Assembly: GCF_052060035.1 (NCBI RefSeq)
Contig: NZ_JBPOEA010000002.1
Span: 372,001 to 436,000, forward strand
Direction: 5' to 3'
Source: Fodinibius sp052060035
GTDB lineage: Bacteria; Bacteroidota; Rhodothermia; Balneolales; Balneolaceae
DNA length: 64,000 bases
The position numbers were made by a program, and so were the translations under genes. Shown here in pieces: positions 1 through 7,838 of this stretch. Below the pieces are notes generated by a model. That model saw nothing but the letters and a program-made list of their open reading frames with translations, had not been told where the DNA came from and did not search any database. Numbering within the stretch: position 1 is the stretch's first letter; every line of letters starts with the position of its first letter.

Positions 1-169
1 TATCAAGATATGAACTGGCTTCTTTAAAAGCTTTTTCTGCTTCTTCTTTTTCAGTGGTTTCAAGCGCTTTATTAATTAATGTCTTCATTTTAGAGCGCTT
101 GGCTTGATTTCGGACACGACGCTTCTCGTTTTGTCGTACTCGTTTTTTTGCTGATTGATGTTGTGGCAT
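1..169 (-). CDS. rpsT: 30S ribosomal protein S20 (N-terminal part, cut by window edge)
   Basis: The minus strand starting at the ATG at 169-167 reads MPQHQSAKKRVRQNEKRR followed by a Lys/Arg-rich helical stretch, which is the signature N-terminus of bacterial ribosomal protein S20, a primary 16S rRNA binder of the small subunit. 56 codons are visible before the window ends; the family is usually about 85 residues, so roughly a third is missing. It is transcribed away from cmk, and a good promoter lies about 70 bp upstream. The start is certain because the MPxHxSAKKR motif begins exactly there. Confidence 0.93.
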   Translation of the reverse strand, partial: MPQHQSAKKRVRQNEKRRVRNQAKRSKMKTLINKALETTEKEEAEKAFKEASSYLD

Positions 170-237
170 GATTTCTAAGAGTTTCTTATCAGTTCTGGAA
201 ATTAATTTGTATTTTCTGCGCCAATTCAGAAAGACGT

Positions 238-268
238 CAAAGTTAAAATTTCTGGAAGTGTTAAACAA
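238..268 (-). promoter_or_regulatory. Bacteroidota-type promoter for rpsT
   Basis: On the minus strand, TTG at 268-266 is followed after 20 nt by TAACTTTG at 245-238. This matches the TTG-N19..21-TAnnTTTG pattern known for the primary sigma factor of Bacteroidota. Transcription would begin near 230 and give rpsT a leader of about 60 nt. The match is by eye only. Confidence 0.5.
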
Positions 269-319
269 GAAATCATTGAAAAATTAGTAAATTAAAGGTA
301 AGTTAGGAGACTTTCGTTT

Positions 320-973
320 ATGATCATAGTGATCGATGGTCCGGCTGGTTCGGGCAAAAGTTCAACGGCCCGTGCAATAGCAGACAAGTTAGATATTGAA
401 TACCTCGATTCCGGGGCCTTGTATAGAACGGCTACCTTGATTTATTTGGAAGCGAACCGGGATAAGGAAGCGTTCTTTATTTTGTTGAATCAGAAAAAGA
501 TCTCGTTTTATTATGAGGATCAGAAATTTCATGTAGCGATAGATGGAGAATCGGTTACCGATAAGATACGAACTACTGAAGTAACCAAAGCTGTTAGTGA
601 GGTTGCAGCACTTCCTCGCGTTCGATCTTTTGTGAATAATTTGATGCGTGATGTTGTTTTAGAAGGTGTATATGTTGCCGAAGGACGTGATCTGGGAACG
701 GCTGTTTTTCCTGATGCGGAACTGAAGTTTTTTATGTCTGCGGATTTGGAAGAACGTGCTAAACGTCGATTAAAAGAACGAAAGGAAAAAAATCCCGGAT
801 TAAGTTTAAAAGAAGTGAAACAAAATATTGCCGAACGAGATTTAAAAGATTCTAAACGTCAGGCTGATCCGTTGAAAAAAGCCGCTGACGCTATCGAACT
901 TGATACAACGAACTTAACGTTTGAACAGCAAGTTGATAAAATTTGTTCAATGATAAGCGAAGAACTAAAGTAA
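320..973 (+). CDS. cmk: Cytidylate kinase
   Basis: Cytoplasmic nucleoside monophosphate kinase that phosphorylates CMP and dCMP with ATP for nucleotide recycling. The N-terminus IDGPAGSGKSS (residues 5-15) is the P-loop, DSGALYR (30-36) and EGRDLGT (121-127) are the CMP-site motifs of the family, and ERDLKDSKR (172-180) is the Arg-rich lid. At 217 residues it has the length of a bacterial Cmk. The start is fixed by the P-loop beginning five residues after Met1. The pairing cmk-rpsA is widely conserved in bacteria and is present here, with an 84-nt gap to rpsA. Confidence 0.96.
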   Translation: MIIVIDGPAGSGKSSTARAIADKLDIEYLDSGALYRTATLIYLEANRDKEAFFILLNQKKISFYYEDQKFHVAIDGESVTDKIRTTEVTKAVSEVAALPRVRSFVNNLMRDVVLEGVYVAEGRDLGTAVFPDAELKFFMSADLEERAKRRLKERKEKNPGLSLKEVKQNIAERDLKDSKRQADPLKKAADAIELDTTNLTFEQQVDKICSMISEELK

Positions 974-1011
974 GATAAATAAGAACTTTAATTATAACTC
1001 TAATCTAATCC

Positions 1012-1033
1012 CATTCCGAAGAATTTTGGAATG
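1012..1033 (+). promoter_or_regulatory. Hairpin in the rpsA leader
   Basis: CATTCC (1012-1017) and GGAATG (1028-1033) can pair across a 10-nt loop in the 84-nt gap between cmk and rpsA, ending 24 nt before the rpsA start. Ribosomal protein S1 controls its own translation through structured leaders in other bacteria, so an autoregulatory role is possible. The stem is short and could be chance. Confidence 0.25.
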
Positions 1034-1057
1034 CGGTAATTTTAACTAAAACTCATA

Positions 1058-3043
1058 ATGACCGAAGAAGTAAAAGAAGAACAAGCTAACAAAAAACAGG
1101 AGCAGGATACAGCTACCGAGGAGGTAACTGAAGAAACTGCTGTTGAAACAACTACTGAAGAAGAAGTTCAGGTTGAACCGGAACAAGAGGAAATAGCAGT
1201 ATTTTCCGGCGATGTAGAGGAAGAAGAAACATATACTTATGATCAACTGCAGGCTGCATCGGAAGATTATTCTGATGAAGAGTTTCATCAGCTTGCAGGT
1301 ATGTACGAAGATACGCTTAACGAAATTGAAGAAAAAGAGATTGTAACAGGGCGTGTTGTTTCTGTTGATGAAGATTATGTTGTCGTTGATATTGGTTTTA
1401 AATCAGAAGGGATGGTGCAAACTAATGAATTCCCTGACGAAGTGGTTGAAACCCTTGAGCCCGGCGACGAAGTTGATGTATTTTTAGATAAAGTTGAAGA
1501 CCAGGAGGGCCAGCTAATTCTGTCTCGTCGCAAGGCTGATATTCTGCATGCTTGGGAGACCATTGAACGCGCAGCTGAGACCGGCGAAATTGTTGAAGGA
1601 AAGATTCAACGTCGTATTAAAGGTGGTATGGTTGCCGATATTATGGGCATTGATGCATTCTTGCCCGGATCTCAAATTGATGTAAGACCTGTTCGCGACT
1701 TTGATGCCTATGTTGGTAAGACGATGGAGTTTCAGGTTGTTAAGCTGAACATGTCTGCCGAAAACGTAGTTGTTTCTCACCGTGCGCTTATTGAGTCTGA
1801 TCTCGAAGAGCAGCGCGAAGAGATTCTCTCAACTATTGAGGAAGGGCAGGTGCTTGAAGGTATCGTCAAAAACATTACCGACTTCGGTGTCTTTATCGAT
1901 CTCGGCGGTGTTGACGGTCTGCTTCACATTACTGATCTGTCTTGGGGACGTGTTGACCATCCCGAAGAAATTGTATCACTTGATCAGCGACTCAATGTTG
2001 CGGTTATCGACTTTGATGAAGAAACCAAGCGTGTTTCTCTCGGTCTTAAACAACTGCAGCCGCATCCATGGGATGAAATCGATCTTAAGTATCCTGAAAA
2101 TATTCAGGTTCAGGGTCGGGTTGTTTCAATCGCTGATTACGGGGCCTTTATTGAACTTGAAAAAGGTGTTGAAGGACTTATCCATATTAGTGAGATGTCT
2201 TGGACACAGCATATCAAGCACCCATCACAGTTGGTTAGCAAGGATGATATAATCGACTGTGTTGTGCTGAATGTGAATGAGCCTGAGAAGAAAATTTCAC
2301 TCGGCGTCAAGCAGCTTGAGAAAGATCCTTGGGAAGATATCGACGAGCGTTATCCTGTTGGGTCTAAGCACAAGGGAACGGTTCGCAACCTCACCAACTT
2401 TGGAGTGTTTGTTGAACTCGAACCCGGAATTGACGGACTCATCCACATTTCTGACTTGAGCTGGACTGAGAAGATTAATCATCCAAACGAGGTTATCGAT
2501 AAGGATGAAGAGATTGAAGTTGTAATTCTAGCGATTGACTTTGAAAACCGTCGAATTACGCTTGGTCACAAGCAGATTGAGGAGAATCCATGGGAGAAAT
2601 TCGCTGAAGAGTACAGCGGCACAAACCAAGTTGAAGGTGAAGTCTTTAAGACAACCGACAAAGGGGTATTTGTGAAGCTGCCACATGATCTTGAAGGATT
2701 CATCCCTGCAAGCAAAACAGAAGCCGAAGGTGAACCCGAAGAAAACTTCGAAGAGGGCGACACCGTTAAGGCTTATGTAATAGAGCTGGATGAGACCAAC
2801 AAAAACATTACGCTAAGTCAGCGTGAGAAAGATGTTAAGGAAGCTCAATCTTCTAAGAAGAAGAGCCGAGGCAAGCAAGAGCAGGAACCTGCTCCACAAA
2901 CAGGCACACCTACATTAGGTGAAATGTCTGGGCTTGCTGATCTCAAAAAAGAGATGGCTGATAAAGAGAAAGCAGCACGTAACCTCCAAAAGAAGGCCGA
3001 AGAGGTTGAGGAGGAAGAAGATAACGCTGATGAAGAAGAGTAA
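1058..3043 (+). CDS. rpsA: 30S ribosomal protein S1, with acidic N-terminal extension
   Basis: RNA-binding protein of the small subunit that brings mRNA to the ribosome. Six S1 (OB-fold) repeats start near residues 96, 178, 264, 350, 438 and 525. Repeats 3-5 carry the classic cores FGVFIDL, YGAFIEL and FGVFVEL, followed by GLxHIS/TxxSW, while repeats 1, 2 and 6 are more divergent, as in other S1 proteins. Two features differ from the 557-residue E. coli protein: residues 1-95 form a very acidic Glu/Thr-rich extension, and residues 590-661 form a charged tail ending in a run of Asp/Glu. A strong terminator follows the stop codon. Identification is secure; the role of the extension is unknown. 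Confidence 0.96.
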   Translation: MTEEVKEEQANKKQEQDTATEEVTEETAVETTTEEEVQVEPEQEEIAVFSGDVEEEETYTYDQLQAASEDYSDEEFHQLAGMYEDTLNEIEEKEIVTGRVVSVDEDYVVVDIGFKSEGMVQTNEFPDEVVETLEPGDEVDVFLDKVEDQEGQLILSRRKADILHAWETIERAAETGEIVEGKIQRRIKGGMVADIMGIDAFLPGSQIDVRPVRDFDAYVGKTMEFQVVKLNMSAENVVVSHRALIESDLEEQREEILSTIEEGQVLEGIVKNITDFGVFIDLGGVDGLLHITDLSWGRVDHPEEIVSLDQRLNVAVIDFDEETKRVSLGLKQLQPHPWDEIDLKYPENIQVQGRVVSIADYGAFIELEKGVEGLIHISEMSWTQHIKHPSQLVSKDDIIDCVVLNVNEPEKKISLGVKQLEKDPWEDIDERYPVGSKHKGTVRNLTNFGVFVELEPGIDGLIHISDLSWTEKINHPNEVIDKDEEIEVVILAIDFENRRITLGHKQIEENPWEKFAEEYSGTNQVEGEVFKTTDKGVFVKLPHDLEGFIPASKTEAEGEPEENFEEGDTVKAYVIELDETNKNITLSQREKDVKEAQSSKKKSRGKQEQEPAPQTGTPTLGEMSGLADLKKEMADKEKAARNLQKKAEEVEEEEDNADEEE

Positions 3044-3072
3044 TTCCTAACTCTTTTTCTTACTGAATTCAT

Positions 3073-3110
3073 AAAGGCTCAGAGTGAGTAACTCTGAGCC
3101 TTTTCTTTTT
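3073..3110 (+). terminator. Rho-independent terminator after rpsA
   Basis: A perfect 13-bp stem (3073-3085 with 3091-3103) closes a 5-nt loop and runs into a T-rich tract (TTTTCTTTTT). It ends the cmk-rpsA unit. The A-rich 5' side would also work, more weakly, for the convergent minus-strand gene at 3148. Confidence 0.9.
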
Positions 3111-3147
3111 TGTTAAAAGAATTGAAAGAAGGAGGAGTCTTTTACGG

Positions 3148-3408
3148 TTAGTTTTCTTGTTCTTCTTTATAAAAGAATACGATATTTTTCTGGGGATGCT
3201 TGCTGCTCCTTACCTTCTCATCAGTATCTTTATTATAGCCATAAACCACATTGCGCATCGAATTTAGTTCTTTTTCGTCTTCAAATGAGACCTCAAGGGC
3301 TTTTCCGCCGGGGTCTAACTTTTTTACGGCGTCGAGTAATGGTTTGTATTTGGAAGTACTTTTTTTAGAGATGTTTATATCTGTTCTGGAAACAAAATTA
3401 ATGTCCAT
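3148..3408 (-). CDS. Small protein of unknown function (86 aa)
   Basis: I do not recognise a family. The 86-residue protein is soluble, without a signal peptide or membrane segment, and strongly charged. It has an N-terminal half with the phrase LLDAVKKLDPGGKALEV and a C-terminal half rich in Lys, Asp and Asn ending in EEQEN. The mixed, non-repetitive composition looks like a real small domain rather than a shadow ORF, and the opposite-strand reading frame is lower in complexity. It lies 79 nt downstream of moxR in the same direction, so the two may be co-transcribed. Confidence 0.6.
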   Translation of the reverse strand: MDINFVSRTDINISKKSTSKYKPLLDAVKKLDPGGKALEVSFEDEKELNSMRNVVYGYNKDTDEKVRSSKHPQKNIVFFYKEEQEN

Positions 3409-3487
3409 AAAAGAAGTTTGGATGAGATGTTTTTTAAAAGAAATATAGCTACTGAAAGTGTATCAAATTTTTATAAGAACATGTTCA

Positions 3488-4504
3488 TTAGGGTACTTGA
3501 ACCGTTGAGAGAATCTTGTTAATGAGATCTTCCGAGGTAATATTTTCAGCTTCAGCCTCAAAGGTGGGAATGATTCGATGGCGCAGTACATCCATAGCAA
3601 TAGTTCGTACATCTTCGGGAGTAACATAGGCACGATGCTGCATAAAGGCGTGAGCTCTTGCAGCCAAGTTTAAGTTAATAGAGGCCCGGGGAGAAGCCCC
3701 AAAATTGATAAGTTCCGAAAGGTCTTCAAGCTTATAGTTGCTGGGGGTTCTGGTAGCAAAGACGAGATCGATAATATATTTCTCTACTTTTTCATCAACA
3801 TAAATTTCATTGATTACCTCACGAGCTTCTAACACTTTTTGGGTATTGATAACAGGTTTTAATTCTTCAGCAGCACCGGTCTTTGCCATCCTGCGCATAA
3901 TTTCTAACTCCTCTTTTTCGGTGGGATAATCGATCTTTATTTTCATCATAAATCGATCAACCTGTGCTTCGGGCAATGGATATGTTCCTTCTTGTTCAAC
4001 AGGGTTTTGCGTAGCCAAAGCAAGGAATGGGTCATCAAGTTTATAGGTTTCTTCTCCAATTGTTACTTGTTGTTCCTGCATAGCCTCAAGCAAAGCACTT
4101 TGCACCTTGGCAGGCGAACGATTGATCTCATCAGCCAAGATGATGTTTGCAAAGATAGGTCCTTTTTTAACGGTAAACTCTGCCTCTTTTTGATTGTAAA
4201 TTAAGGTACCGATTAAGTCGGCAGGTAGTAAGTCCGGAGTAAATTGCAACCGTTGGAATTTTGTATCAATTACTTTTGCCAGGGAGGAAACCGTGAGAGT
4301 TTTGGCGAGACCGGGAACTCCTTCTAAAAGTACATGACCGTCAGCTAATAGCCCGATCAGGAGTCGGTCGATCATATAACGCTGACCGACAATAACCTTA
4401 TTTAGTTCTTTATAAATGTCATCGATAAAAGCACTGGATTCTTCAATTTTAGCACTCAGCTTTTCCATATCTACCGAATCTGCTGACGTTGAGGCGTTAC
4501 TCAT
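3488..4504 (-). CDS. MoxR-family AAA+ ATPase
   Basis: AAA+ chaperone-like ATPase of the MoxR family, thought to help mature or activate partner proteins that carry von Willebrand A domains. Walker A is GVPGLAKT (62-69), Walker B with sensor is IILADEINR (121-129), and sensor 1 is ALATQNP (162-168). The length of 338 residues is usual. In many Bacteroidota moxR is followed by DUF58 and VWA (BatA-like) genes; here only an 86-residue unknown follows, so its client cannot be named from context. It is divergent from nuoJ, with a 275-nt spacer. Confidence 0.9.
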   Translation of the reverse strand: MSNASTSADSVDMEKLSAKIEESSAFIDDIYKELNKVIVGQRYMIDRLLIGLLADGHVLLEGVPGLAKTLTVSSLAKVIDTKFQRLQFTPDLLPADLIGTLIYNQKEAEFTVKKGPIFANIILADEINRSPAKVQSALLEAMQEQQVTIGEETYKLDDPFLALATQNPVEQEGTYPLPEAQVDRFMMKIKIDYPTEKEELEIMRRMAKTGAAEELKPVINTQKVLEAREVINEIYVDEKVEKYIIDLVFATRTPSNYKLEDLSELINFGASPRASINLNLAARAHAFMQHRAYVTPEDVRTIAMDVLRHRIIPTFEAEAENITSEDLINKILSTVQVP

Positions 4505-4723
4505 AAGGTAATTTATTATTAATTAATATGAACTGTAGTAGCTTGATTTAGCATTTTATATATCAAAAATCACAATGTAAATAAATGGAAATTATGGATT
4601 CTTTTCTATGGAATTTTCTTTTATAATTTGATTCGAAAAACAATATTTGATAACTGAATGCATCCCCATTTTATTTTGATCCAGTATAAACCTTTCTGAT
4701 GGAATAGATTTCTACAATTTAAG

Positions 4724-4754
4724 TTGATGAGGTTTTTAAATTTATCTACCTTTG
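4724..4754 (+). promoter_or_regulatory. Promoter of nuoJK
   Basis: TTG at 4724-4726 and TACCTTTG at 4747-4754 are separated by 20 nt and match the Bacteroidota TTG-N19..21-TAnnTTTG promoter. It lies 25 nt before the nuoJ start codon, so the leader would be only about 18 nt. The rest of the 4505-4779 spacer is AT-rich and holds nothing else I can name. Confidence 0.55.
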
Positions 4755-4779
4755 AAGCCACAAAAATAAACAAATTGAT

Positions 4780-5301
4780 ATGATAACTTATTTCTTCATT
4801 TTCTTAGCTGTTTTAGCTGTTACATCAGCCTTGGCAATGGTGATCAGTAAAAATACCGTAAACAGCGCATTATTCTTGGTATTGAATATGGTTTCCTTGG
4901 CTGGACTGTTTCTATTATTAAAGGCACAGTTTTTAGCCGTTATTCAGATTTTGGTATATGCCGGTGCAATAATGGTGCTGTTTCTATTTGTAATTATGTT
5001 ACTAAACGTACAAGATGAAGAAAACCTATTTAGTCAATTTCGTGTTAAATACTTTGTGGCATTTTTGGTAGGGATTGTTGTTTTTTCACAGCTTTTATAT
5101 AGTATTGGCAGCTTTACAGAAATGTTACCAGAGGTGTCCCCGGAAATGGCTGAAGTGGGAACCGTTGAAGCTGTAGCAGATGTGCTCTATTCGCAATATT
5201 TGCTCCCTTTCCATATTATTGCACTGCTTTTAACAGCGGCTGTTAATGGGGCCCTTATGATAGCACAACATAAAATTAAATCTGGAGCAACAAATGATTA
5301 G
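4780..5301 (+). CDS. nuoJ: NADH-quinone oxidoreductase subunit J
   Basis: Membrane subunit of respiratory complex I (NDH-1). The 173-residue protein has about five hydrophobic helices, including the conserved third helix region with QILVYAGAIMVLFLFVIMLLN, broken only by small residues, which is typical of NuoJ/ND6. The C-terminus overlaps nuoK by 8 nt, indicating translational coupling. No nuoA-nuoI genes precede it: the upstream gene is the divergent moxR. The peripheral arm must therefore be encoded elsewhere. Confidence 0.93.
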   Translation: MITYFFIFLAVLAVTSALAMVISKNTVNSALFLVLNMVSLAGLFLLLKAQFLAVIQILVYAGAIMVLFLFVIMLLNVQDEENLFSQFRVKYFVAFLVGIVVFSQLLYSIGSFTEMLPEVSPEMAEVGTVEAVADVLYSQYLLPFHIIALLLTAAVNGALMIAQHKIKSGATND

Positions 5302-5596
5302 TATAGATTGGTTTTTAGCGCTTAGTGCACTTCTTTTTTGTGTTGGGATTGTTGGTGTTTTAATTCGTAAAAATGCTATCGTTATCTTTATGTGTGTTGA
5401 GCTGATGCTTAATGCCGTAAATTTGTCTCTGGTTTCGTTTAGTAGCCATTTTGGAAATGTTGACGGACAAATTTTAGTATTTTTTGCCCTTGCAGTAGCT
5501 GCAGCAGAGGCCGTTGTTGGATTAGCAATTATTATTGCGATTTTTCGAAATAATCTTTCTGTTGATATTAGTAATATAAATTTATTGCGCTGGTAA
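5294..5596 (+). CDS. nuoK: NADH-quinone oxidoreductase subunit K
   Basis: Three-helix membrane subunit of complex I, 100 residues, the standard NuoK/ND4L length. The second helix contains the conserved Glu in MCVELMLNAVNL and the third helix the second conserved Glu in AAAEAVVGLAI; both acids belong to the proton channel. It overlaps nuoJ and is followed after 20 nt by a strong hairpin terminator, which is unusual because nuoL normally follows directly. Confidence 0.95.
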   Translation: MISIDWFLALSALLFCVGIVGVLIRKNAIVIFMCVELMLNAVNLSLVSFSSHFGNVDGQILVFFALAVAAAEAVVGLAIIIAIFRNNLSVDISNINLLRW

Positions 5597-5616
5597 ATGC
5601 GGCAGCTGGTTTTTTT

Positions 5617-5645
5617 AAAAGGCTCCCAAAATCGGGAGCCTTTTC
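5617..5645 (+). terminator. Terminator between nuoK and nuoL
   Basis: An 11-bp perfect stem (5617-5627 with 5634-5644) around the loop AAAATC ends in a TTTT tract. It separates nuoJK from nuoLMN transcriptionally, or at least attenuates read-through. A promoter-like element follows at 5703. Confidence 0.85.
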
Positions 5646-5680
5646 TATTTCTATAATGGGTCTAAACAATAATTCTATTC

Positions 5681-5710
5681 TTTACCTTCACTCACTTTTT
5701 TGTATCTTTG
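5681..5710 (+). promoter_or_regulatory. Probable promoter of nuoL-nuoM-phhB-nuoN
   Basis: TATCTTTG at 5703-5710 is an exact TAnnTTTG -7 element. The only upstream partner is TTTA at 5681-5684, an imperfect -33 element at an 18-nt spacing. Its position after the nuoK terminator and about 94 nt before the nuoL start supports a separate promoter for the second half of the cluster. Confidence 0.4.
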
Positions 5711-5803
5711 CCACTTGTGAATTTACCCTTGTAAATGCAAGGGGTGTTGGCTACATTTGGGCCGAAAAATGTATTTGGATACAAATTTGAAAGATCTTTT
5801 TTA

Positions 5804-7825
5804 ATGGATTCTGCTACTGCGCTTACAAGTCTGATTATTGCATTGCCACTACTGGGTTTTTTCGTAAATGGCCTTCTTGGATTGAGTTCCAAGTCTTTTC
5901 GCCGGCGTAAAGCTCTTATCGGTACTATTGCCAACCTAACAGTATTTGTTCCATTCGCCATTGCTGTCTACTTCTTTATGAATATGGGGCAGGGATCAGA
6001 TCCCATTATAGTAGAACTTTTTACTTGGATCGATGTTGGTAGCTTTAGTGTAGATATTGCATATCAGCTTGATCAGCTGTCTATTTTGATGGTGCTTGTC
6101 GTAACAGGCGTCGGCTTTTTGATCCACACTTACTCTGTGGGATATATGTGGCATGATGAAGGATATTGGAAGTTTTTTGCCTATCTGAACCTGTTTATTT
6201 TTGCCATGCTCAATTTGGTTATGGCAAATAACCTTTTGCTATTGTTTCTTGGTTGGGAGGGGGTAGGACTTTGTTCGTATCTTCTGATTGGTTTTTGGTA
6301 TACGGATATGGCTAACTCGGCTGCCGGCAGCAAGGCTTTTTGGTATAACCGTGTTGGCGATTTTGCATTTCTGGTAGCGATGTTTTTGACATTTCAACAT
6401 GTAGGTAGCTTGGATTTTGATATAATCCTATCCAGTCTTGAGGCTATTCCCGCTGATGATAAATTTTGGATCGCTTTGTTAATGTTCATTGGGGCAACCG
6501 GTAAAAGTGCACAAATACCTCTTTTTGTTTGGTTACCAGATGCCATGGCGGGTCCTACCTCGGTTTCAGCCTTGATCCACGCAGCGACAATGGTTACTTC
6601 CGGTATTTATTTGATTTCTCGAATGTCAGAGATGTTTGTGATGGCGCCCGAAGTGATGATGATCATTGCTGTTATTGGGGCGCTTACGGCGCTGGTTGCC
6701 GCAACGATTGCTCTAACTCAGAATGATATCAAGCGTGTGCTGGCGTATTCAACTGTTTCTCAGCTTGGATACATGTTTTTAGCGTTGGGTTCGGGAGCAT
6801 TTACGGCAGCTATGTTTCATGTTGTAACTCACGCATTTTTTAAAGCGCTGCTCTTCCTTGGTTCAGGATCGGTTATTCACGCTATGGAGCATGTAGAGCA
6901 CGGACTCCACGACGAGGGCAAGGATGTGCATTTTGATCCGCAGGATATGCGCTTTATGGGGGGTCTTAAAGAATATATGCCATCCACCTACAAAACTTTT
7001 TTGATTGCTACTATTGCTATCGCCGGAATTCCACCATTAGCCGGATTCTTTTCAAAAGATGAAATTTTGGCCTTTACTTTTAATGCTGGCTTTGGAGAAT
7101 TTGCAGGGTCATTATATCTGCTTCTTTGGGTAGTTGGAATTATAACTGCGTTCTTAACAGCATTCTATATGTTCCGTTTAACTTTTGGGACATTTAATGG
7201 TGAATTTAAACTCCCAGAAAAGATCAATAAGGCGACCGGAGCTGAACAGTATCTACACGAGAGCCCAAAAAGCATGACCATTCCGCTTTGGACGCTTGGC
7301 GGACTTTCAGTTGTCGGTGGATTTTTAGGGGTGCCCAATTTCTTGTTATCAACCTTTACGCATCAAGAAGAACATATTAATCTGTTACATAATTGGCTTT
7401 ATAGTGTGACTGCTGACTATGATCTTGCATTGTCACATTCTACGGAATGGATTTTGATGACCGCATCTATTCTTGTGGCAGTGGGAGGTGTTTATACTGC
7501 ATATCGAATGTATGGTAGTGGTGCTACGGAAGATTCTGATGCCAAGCTTGCTGATCGTTTTGGAGCACTTTACGAAACATGGAGCGAAAAATATAGCTTG
7601 GATGAGTTGTACGAAGGTATTGTTGTCCATCCTACGGTCCGATGGTCAGAAAAAGGTTTAGCCAAATTTGATATGAAGATCATAGATGGTGTTGTCAATA
7701 CTGTTGGCGGTGTTGTTAGACTATTCGGAAGTGTATTCCGGTATATCCAGACTGGTGTTACCAGCAGTTATGCGCTGGCATTGGTGTTAGGTGTTATTCT
7801 TGTACTAAGTATGTTGATCCTGTAA
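5804..7825 (+). CDS. nuoL: NADH-quinone oxidoreductase subunit L
   Basis: Largest antiporter-like membrane subunit of complex I, about 16 helices and a long C-terminal amphipathic arm. Motifs include the conserved Glu helix LGWEGVGLCSYLLIG and the Lys/Pro-containing GATGKSAQIPLFVWLPDAM. An in-frame ATG lies 69 nt further upstream (5735), but family members start with a short N-terminus directly before the first helix, so I place the start at 5804 (MDSATALTSL), giving 673 residues. It is followed 13 nt later by nuoM. Confidence 0.95.
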   Translation: MDSATALTSLIIALPLLGFFVNGLLGLSSKSFRRRKALIGTIANLTVFVPFAIAVYFFMNMGQGSDPIIVELFTWIDVGSFSVDIAYQLDQLSILMVLVVTGVGFLIHTYSVGYMWHDEGYWKFFAYLNLFIFAMLNLVMANNLLLLFLGWEGVGLCSYLLIGFWYTDMANSAAGSKAFWYNRVGDFAFLVAMFLTFQHVGSLDFDIILSSLEAIPADDKFWIALLMFIGATGKSAQIPLFVWLPDAMAGPTSVSALIHAATMVTSGIYLISRMSEMFVMAPEVMMIIAVIGALTALVAATIALTQNDIKRVLAYSTVSQLGYMFLALGSGAFTAAMFHVVTHAFFKALLFLGSGSVIHAMEHVEHGLHDEGKDVHFDPQDMRFMGGLKEYMPSTYKTFLIATIAIAGIPPLAGFFSKDEILAFTFNAGFGEFAGSLYLLLWVVGIITAFLTAFYMFRLTFGTFNGEFKLPEKINKATGAEQYLHESPKSMTIPLWTLGGLSVVGGFLGVPNFLLSTFTHQEEHINLLHNWLYSVTADYDLALSHSTEWILMTASILVAVGGVYTAYRMYGSGATEDSDAKLADRFGALYETWSEKYSLDELYEGIVVHPTVRWSEKGLAKFDMKIIDGVVNTVGGVVRLFGSVFRYIQTGVTSSYALALVLGVILVLSMLIL

Positions 7826-7838
7826 AAAAGAACTGATA

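Noticed and set aside
196..295. Open frame ending KQEIIEKLVN just before cmk
   Set aside because: It has no ATG or GTG start, is only about 30 codons and overlaps the rpsT promoter on the other strand.
5735..5803. N-terminal extension of NuoL from the ATG at 5735
   Set aside because: The added 23 residues are polar and unlike NuoL N-termini; the ATG at 5804 places the first helix correctly.
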